NCBI GenBank assembly: GCA_028045305.1
Contig: JAOFTV010000010.1
Coordinates: 1-64,000, forward strand
Reading direction: 5' to 3'
Source: Opitutales bacterium
GTDB taxonomy: Bacteria > Verrucomicrobiota > Verrucomicrobiia > Opitutales > Seribacteraceae
Length of the DNA stretch: 64,000 nt
Shown here: one piece after another, positions 61,109 to 64,000 of the stretch
How positions within the stretch are numbered: the stretch's first letter is position 1
Layout of the letters: each line of letters begins with the position of its first letter
The notes under the pieces: generated by a model
The model's input: the letters and a program-made list of their open reading frames with translations, nothing else
Told to the model about the DNA's origin: nothing
Database searches by the model: none
Position numbers and translations under genes: made by a program

Positions 61109-63003
61109 TTCTCATTTTTTGATTTGAATTTCTGGAAGTTGACATATTCCTCCGAAGAGATTTTTCCATTTGAGTCTTTGTCGATATGGGGAAAGAGCCA
61201 CTCATATCCCTTCTTATGCACATTCCATTGCTTGCGTGAGTTCCATACCCTGGGTTGATCGTTATATTTTCCATCTCCCCCACGAACTAGCTTCTGGCCA
61301 AGTTCGTCCAATTTGGGGCGTAGTGTTTCATAGGAAACATCTTGCACGGGAATACCACCATCAATAGCTAGGGCAGCCGCCACGCCAGCGGATTCCCCAA
61401 GGATCATCCACACGGGTTCCATCCGTAAAGAGGTGAAGGCAATATGACTGGCCGATACACATACAGGGACAATCAGGTTATCACACTCTCCCCTAGTGGG
61501 CACAATCGATTCGTAGGGAATTTTATAACTACCGTTGTATTTTCCTCCGTCCAGATAAACGATGGAGAACCCACCTCCCTGCACCGCAATTTTGCCATCT
61601 TCCACCACTACTGCATAGGGCCAATCATCCACTCCATACGCTGCCATACCAACTGGATGAGCCGGGTTCGTTTCTCCCGCAATATCCTTCTGCGAAACCA
61701 CATAGGAGGACACCATCCTTCTCGCCTCGCGAACATAGAGTTGGTTTGGCCAGCCTCCGGTTTCATCAAAGGGGCCGCGCTTAAAAGACAGTCTCTTTGC
61801 ATAGTTTTGTAAGCTTTTGGGGCTGGAGGGATCCGTTTTAGCGAAGTGGATAATTTTGCTGAGAAACTCCTGGTGGAACTTCCATATCCGTGAGCGTGTT
61901 GCCCAGTCACCGTTCGGGTAATCAATATTACATCCGTATGCAGTGGAGGCCATGATGTTACGGTTCAGATTCGCCCCGCCGACAAAAGGCCCCTGCTTAT
62001 ACGTCTTCATAATAAGGCTATTCCGCATTTTCCGCCGGGAGAAAATATCAACCCTATCAGTTAATGCCCGGCGGTAGAGTTCAAATTCAGCCGGATCGTA
62101 ATCCACTGGTTCTGGGATGGGAATGCCTTTCCCACTCTTGTCGAACTCATAGCGGAAGCAATACCCCATAGTTAAATCATCCGCACTGCCCAAGGGGCCG
62201 GTCTGCCTGTCTTGAATGAATGGGATCAATCCACTCTTTGGGTTGCCCGGTTTAAGGTAAGGATCAATATCATGAACCCACAGACTTGGCCGCACCCCGG
62301 CAAGGGATTCATTGTAATGTTCCCGTGATTCACGACCCCATGTGTAGCTCACCCCGCTCAGTGCAAGTAAGTCTCCTTCATAGGAACAATCGATAAATAC
62401 CTTTGCGGAAACCTTGATCACATTGCTTTTGGTGGGCTGTGCGGGAGGGCAGCCGGTTTCATCGACTGGTGCATAATCGAGCATGATTGAGCGGATAGAA
62501 TTACCTTGTTTCTTTGAAGAAAAATCTTCTCCCAAAGCAATCGGTTTCTTCCGCGTTGGATGTTCGATTGTCTTTCCTCCAACTTGAACTTTTCCTAGAC
62601 GGTGTTCGTAGATCACCTTGATCCCTGCAGTATCTATCTCCTTTCTGAAGCGCTCCCGATACTCTTTGTTTCCAATGCCCAATAACATCGTTCCATGAGT
62701 AGATCTTTTTTCCTGCTTTAAACTTTCGGTTAACATCTTGTAAGTCGATCCACCCACGGTATTGCCTTTACCCCAGTCCAGGTGGTGAATCCCTCCACCG
62801 GTCATACCTCCGAGATATCGGGTTGGCTCAATCAAAATAACTTTTGCCCCCTCTTTCTTTGCAGCCAATGCCGCCATTACTCCACTGGCCGTACCTCCAT
62901 AGACACAGACATCTGCCTGATAAGTTTTAATTTTTTCAGCTAGGCAACTTTGCCAAGCCAACAGGACGCTAATGATAATTTTTATTCCCGTAGTAAATTT
63001 CAT
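61081..63003 (-). CDS. Exported FAD-dependent oxidoreductase with C-terminal EF-hand
   Basis: A 640-residue protein with a signal peptide (MKFTTGIKIIISVLLAWQSC), a Rossmann FAD motif (VCVYGGTASGVMAALAAKKE) and the FAD_oxidored family pattern (LGGMTGGGIHHLDWGKGNTV, AKVFIDCSYEGDLLALSGVS, AFTSLRMEPVWMILGESAGV). Near the C-terminus is one EF-hand loop (DKDSNGKISSEEY, about residues 607-619). The chain ends WKEVLKKN at the stop 61,081-61,083, just after a run of nine A. Related proteins are called xanthan-lyase-like, though the reaction is unproven. A -1 shift at the A run would append the sulfatase. Confidence 0.85.
   Translation of the reverse strand: MKFTTGIKIIISVLLAWQSCLAEKIKTYQADVCVYGGTASGVMAALAAKKEGAKVILIEPTRYLGGMTGGGIHHLDWGKGNTVGGSTYKMLTESLKQEKRSTHGTMLLGIGNKEYRERFRKEIDTAGIKVIYEHRLGKVQVGGKTIEHPTRKKPIALGEDFSSKKQGNSIRSIMLDYAPVDETGCPPAQPTKSNVIKVSAKVFIDCSYEGDLLALSGVSYTWGRESREHYNESLAGVRPSLWVHDIDPYLKPGNPKSGLIPFIQDRQTGPLGSADDLTMGYCFRYEFDKSGKGIPIPEPVDYDPAEFELYRRALTDRVDIFSRRKMRNSLIMKTYKQGPFVGGANLNRNIMASTAYGCNIDYPNGDWATRSRIWKFHQEFLSKIIHFAKTDPSSPKSLQNYAKRLSFKRGPFDETGGWPNQLYVREARRMVSSYVVSQKDIAGETNPAHPVGMAAYGVDDWPYAVVVEDGKIAVQGGGFSIVYLDGGKYNGSYKIPYESIVPTRGECDNLIVPVCVSASHIAFTSLRMEPVWMILGESAGVAAALAIDGGIPVQDVSYETLRPKLDELGQKLVRGGDGKYNDQPRVWNSRKQWNVHKKGYEWLFPHIDKDSNGKISSEEYVNFQKFKSKNENWKEVLKKN
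61085..61093 (-). promoter_or_regulatory. A9 slippery run at oxidoreductase-sulfatase junction
   Basis: On the coding strand nine A are followed by CTGAGC. In the oxidoreductase frame this reads CTA AAA AAA AAC TGA, so it contains the A-AAA-AAC slippery heptamer immediately before the stop. A -1 step gives AAA CTG AGC ATT and enters the sulfatase frame, in which no other start codon lies nearby. Confidence 0.5.
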
Positions 63004-63227
63004 TTTTCGAAAGTATTGCTATTTCGTTTATCTATCGTGCGAAAGGAAAAACTTCAGGGAAGCCACATTGTTTTTGGTATTTTGAACTGCAGAATTCATC
63101 GTTAATTATAACGCTACCGAAAAGTACAAAAATCAACGGTTTAACTGCTGTTTTTCTTTAAATTTTGTCATTCCCTTATCCTGAATATCAGTAAAGCCTG
63201 CCAAATTGATGTAATGCTTATGAATTA

Positions 63228-64000
63228 TTATTTATTGGATTTCTTTTTAATATCCCACGGGTTTTTTGCCCTTGGGGTGTAGAGGGGGCGGGCATCCTTG
63301 TCCGGAAGCGAAGCGAGTACTTTTTCAAATTTATGAATCGCTTTTTTATGCTCTGGTTTCTTGCTTTGAAAAAGGTTGGTTTTTTCCGATGGATCTTCGG
63401 TTAGGTCATGTAACCGAACGATCTCCTTCTTGTTCGATACCCATACCTTGAATCGTTTGTCCCGGATCACTCGGGACATAAAATCGTCTCTTCCCCGTAC
63501 ACCTTTTTTGTCCAGTTTCCCCTTACCAAAACCCAAGGCCATGATCCATTTGCGTGTGGAATCGTTTTCCTTTCCTAAAATCAGTGGGGCAATGGATTGT
63601 CCATCCACCACCAAGTCTTCCGGTACTTTTCCTCCGCCCAATTCAACGAAGGTGGGGAGCAGGTCACTGAAGTCCGTCAGTGCATCGGTGACTTTGCCTG
63701 CGGGAACCAACCCTGGGCAATTGACGATAAAGGGTGCACAGATTCCCGATTCTTTCTCCTTCGACTTCCCACCCTGGACCTTGGTTCCGTTCAAGGTGCC
63801 CGTGATTGATCCAACTGATCCATTGTCCGTGGTGAAAATAAGGATCGTGTTGTCCCGGATGGCCAGCTCTTCAAGGGCTTTAACCAACTTCCCGATCAAT
63901 TTATCAATATACCTCACCATGGCTTTGTGCCTATCGAGTTTGCTGGAAGCTTTGGGCTCATCCGGGGTTACCACAAAAGGGGTATGGGGCAGGGTCATGG
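63228..64000 (-). CDS. Sulfatase, N-terminal part outside window
   Basis: The frame is open to the right edge; 257 C-terminal residues are visible. They include LPHTPFVVTPDEP, MVRYIDKLIGKLVKALEELA, the second metal-binding segment TILIFTTDNGSVGSITG, VQGGKSKEKESGICAPFIVN with a conserved Lys, and the sulfatase C-terminal DLTEDPSEKTNLFQSKKPEH. The formylglycine site lies beyond the window. It is a third or fourth sulfatase of the region, 224 bases upstream of the FAD oxidoreductase gene on the same strand. Confidence 0.88.
   Translation of the reverse strand, partial: MTLPHTPFVVTPDEPKASSKLDRHKAMVRYIDKLIGKLVKALEELAIRDNTILIFTTDNGSVGSITGTLNGTKVQGGKSKEKESGICAPFIVNCPGLVPAGKVTDALTDFSDLLPTFVELGGGKVPEDLVVDGQSIAPLILGKENDSTRKWIMALGFGKGKLDKKGVRGRDDFMSRVIRDKRFKVWVSNKKEIVRLHDLTEDPSEKTNLFQSKKPEHKKAIHKFEKVLASLPDKDARPLYTPRAKNPWDIKKKSNK

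Overview
The window looks like a chromosomal segment of a marine or aquatic member of the PVC group, most likely Verrucomicrobiota (Opitutae-like). This is inferred from gene content: sulfatases, ThuA, Gfo/Idh/MocA and sugar-epimerase proteins with Tat signals, DUF1501 and DUF6797 remnants or domains, FAD oxidoreductases with EF-hands, and NHLM-type exporters. No rRNA, tRNA or CRISPR array was seen, so the taxonomy rests on protein families only.

Region A (1-11.8 kb, + strand) is a secretion locus. A large RTX-repeat protein, cut by the left edge, is followed by a HlyD-type adaptor, a peptidase-C39 ABC exporter, a second ABC exporter with a long non-peptidase N-terminus, a TolC-type protein carrying five spaced helical repeats, and a stand-alone cyclic-nucleotide-binding protein. 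The two ABC proteins and the adaptor match the NHLM/NHLP bacteriocin-export trio, yet no leader-peptide precursor is present and the only obvious cargo is the RTX protein.

Region B (12.2-13.7 kb) holds a DUF6428 protein and a Tat-exported TIM-barrel epimerase-like protein. At 13,710 lies a truncated 3' end of a HI0933-type flavoprotein gene. The complete homologue is at 31,650-32,888, in the same orientation, on the far side of the metal region.

Region C (13.9-31.65 kb, - strand) is a heavy-metal resistance island: a Cus-like RND tripartite pump, a CDF exporter, a Czc-like RND tripartite pump, His-rich periplasmic proteins, two DUF3347 domains, a glutaredoxin/MauE-like membrane protein interrupted by an amber codon, and a CnrYXH-like anti-sigma/sensor/ECF-sigma module. 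The duplicated flavoprotein 3' ends flanking it suggest insertion into that gene. A shared AAACCCTCAAA(A)TATT box precedes both the Cus operon and the anti-sigma gene.

Region D (31.65-39.3 kb) has the flavoprotein, an esterase, a beta-lactamase-fold hydrolase, two sulfatases, a WYL regulator with a nested inverted repeat at its promoter, a small unknown protein, and a VCBS-repeat remnant.

Region E (39.3-57.5 kb, - strand) is a long run of catabolic genes headed by a GntR regulator with two winged helices: GH43-like enzyme, sugar isomerase, amidohydrolase, FGGY kinase, a triosephosphate-isomerase/YjbQ fusion, a second YjbQ, an SIS sugar-phosphate isomerase (frameshifted at a G9 run), a sodium/solute symporter with an extra C-terminal domain, a Gfo/Idh/MocA oxidoreductase, and a cytochrome c/DUF6797 protein with a beta-propeller partner. 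Upstream lie an SGNH hydrolase and a 918-residue propeller-cupredoxin protein. The order suggests uptake, isomerisation, phosphorylation and cleavage of a sugar, coupled to periplasmic oxidation.

Region F (57.6-64 kb) has a P450, a ThuA protein, a sulfatase whose reading frame starts inside the end of a FAD oxidoreductase gene at an A9 slippery run and is broken again at an A8 run, and a second sulfatase cut by the right edge. Several frame anomalies in regions E and F sit on homopolymers, so sequencing or assembly error must be weighed against real frameshifting.
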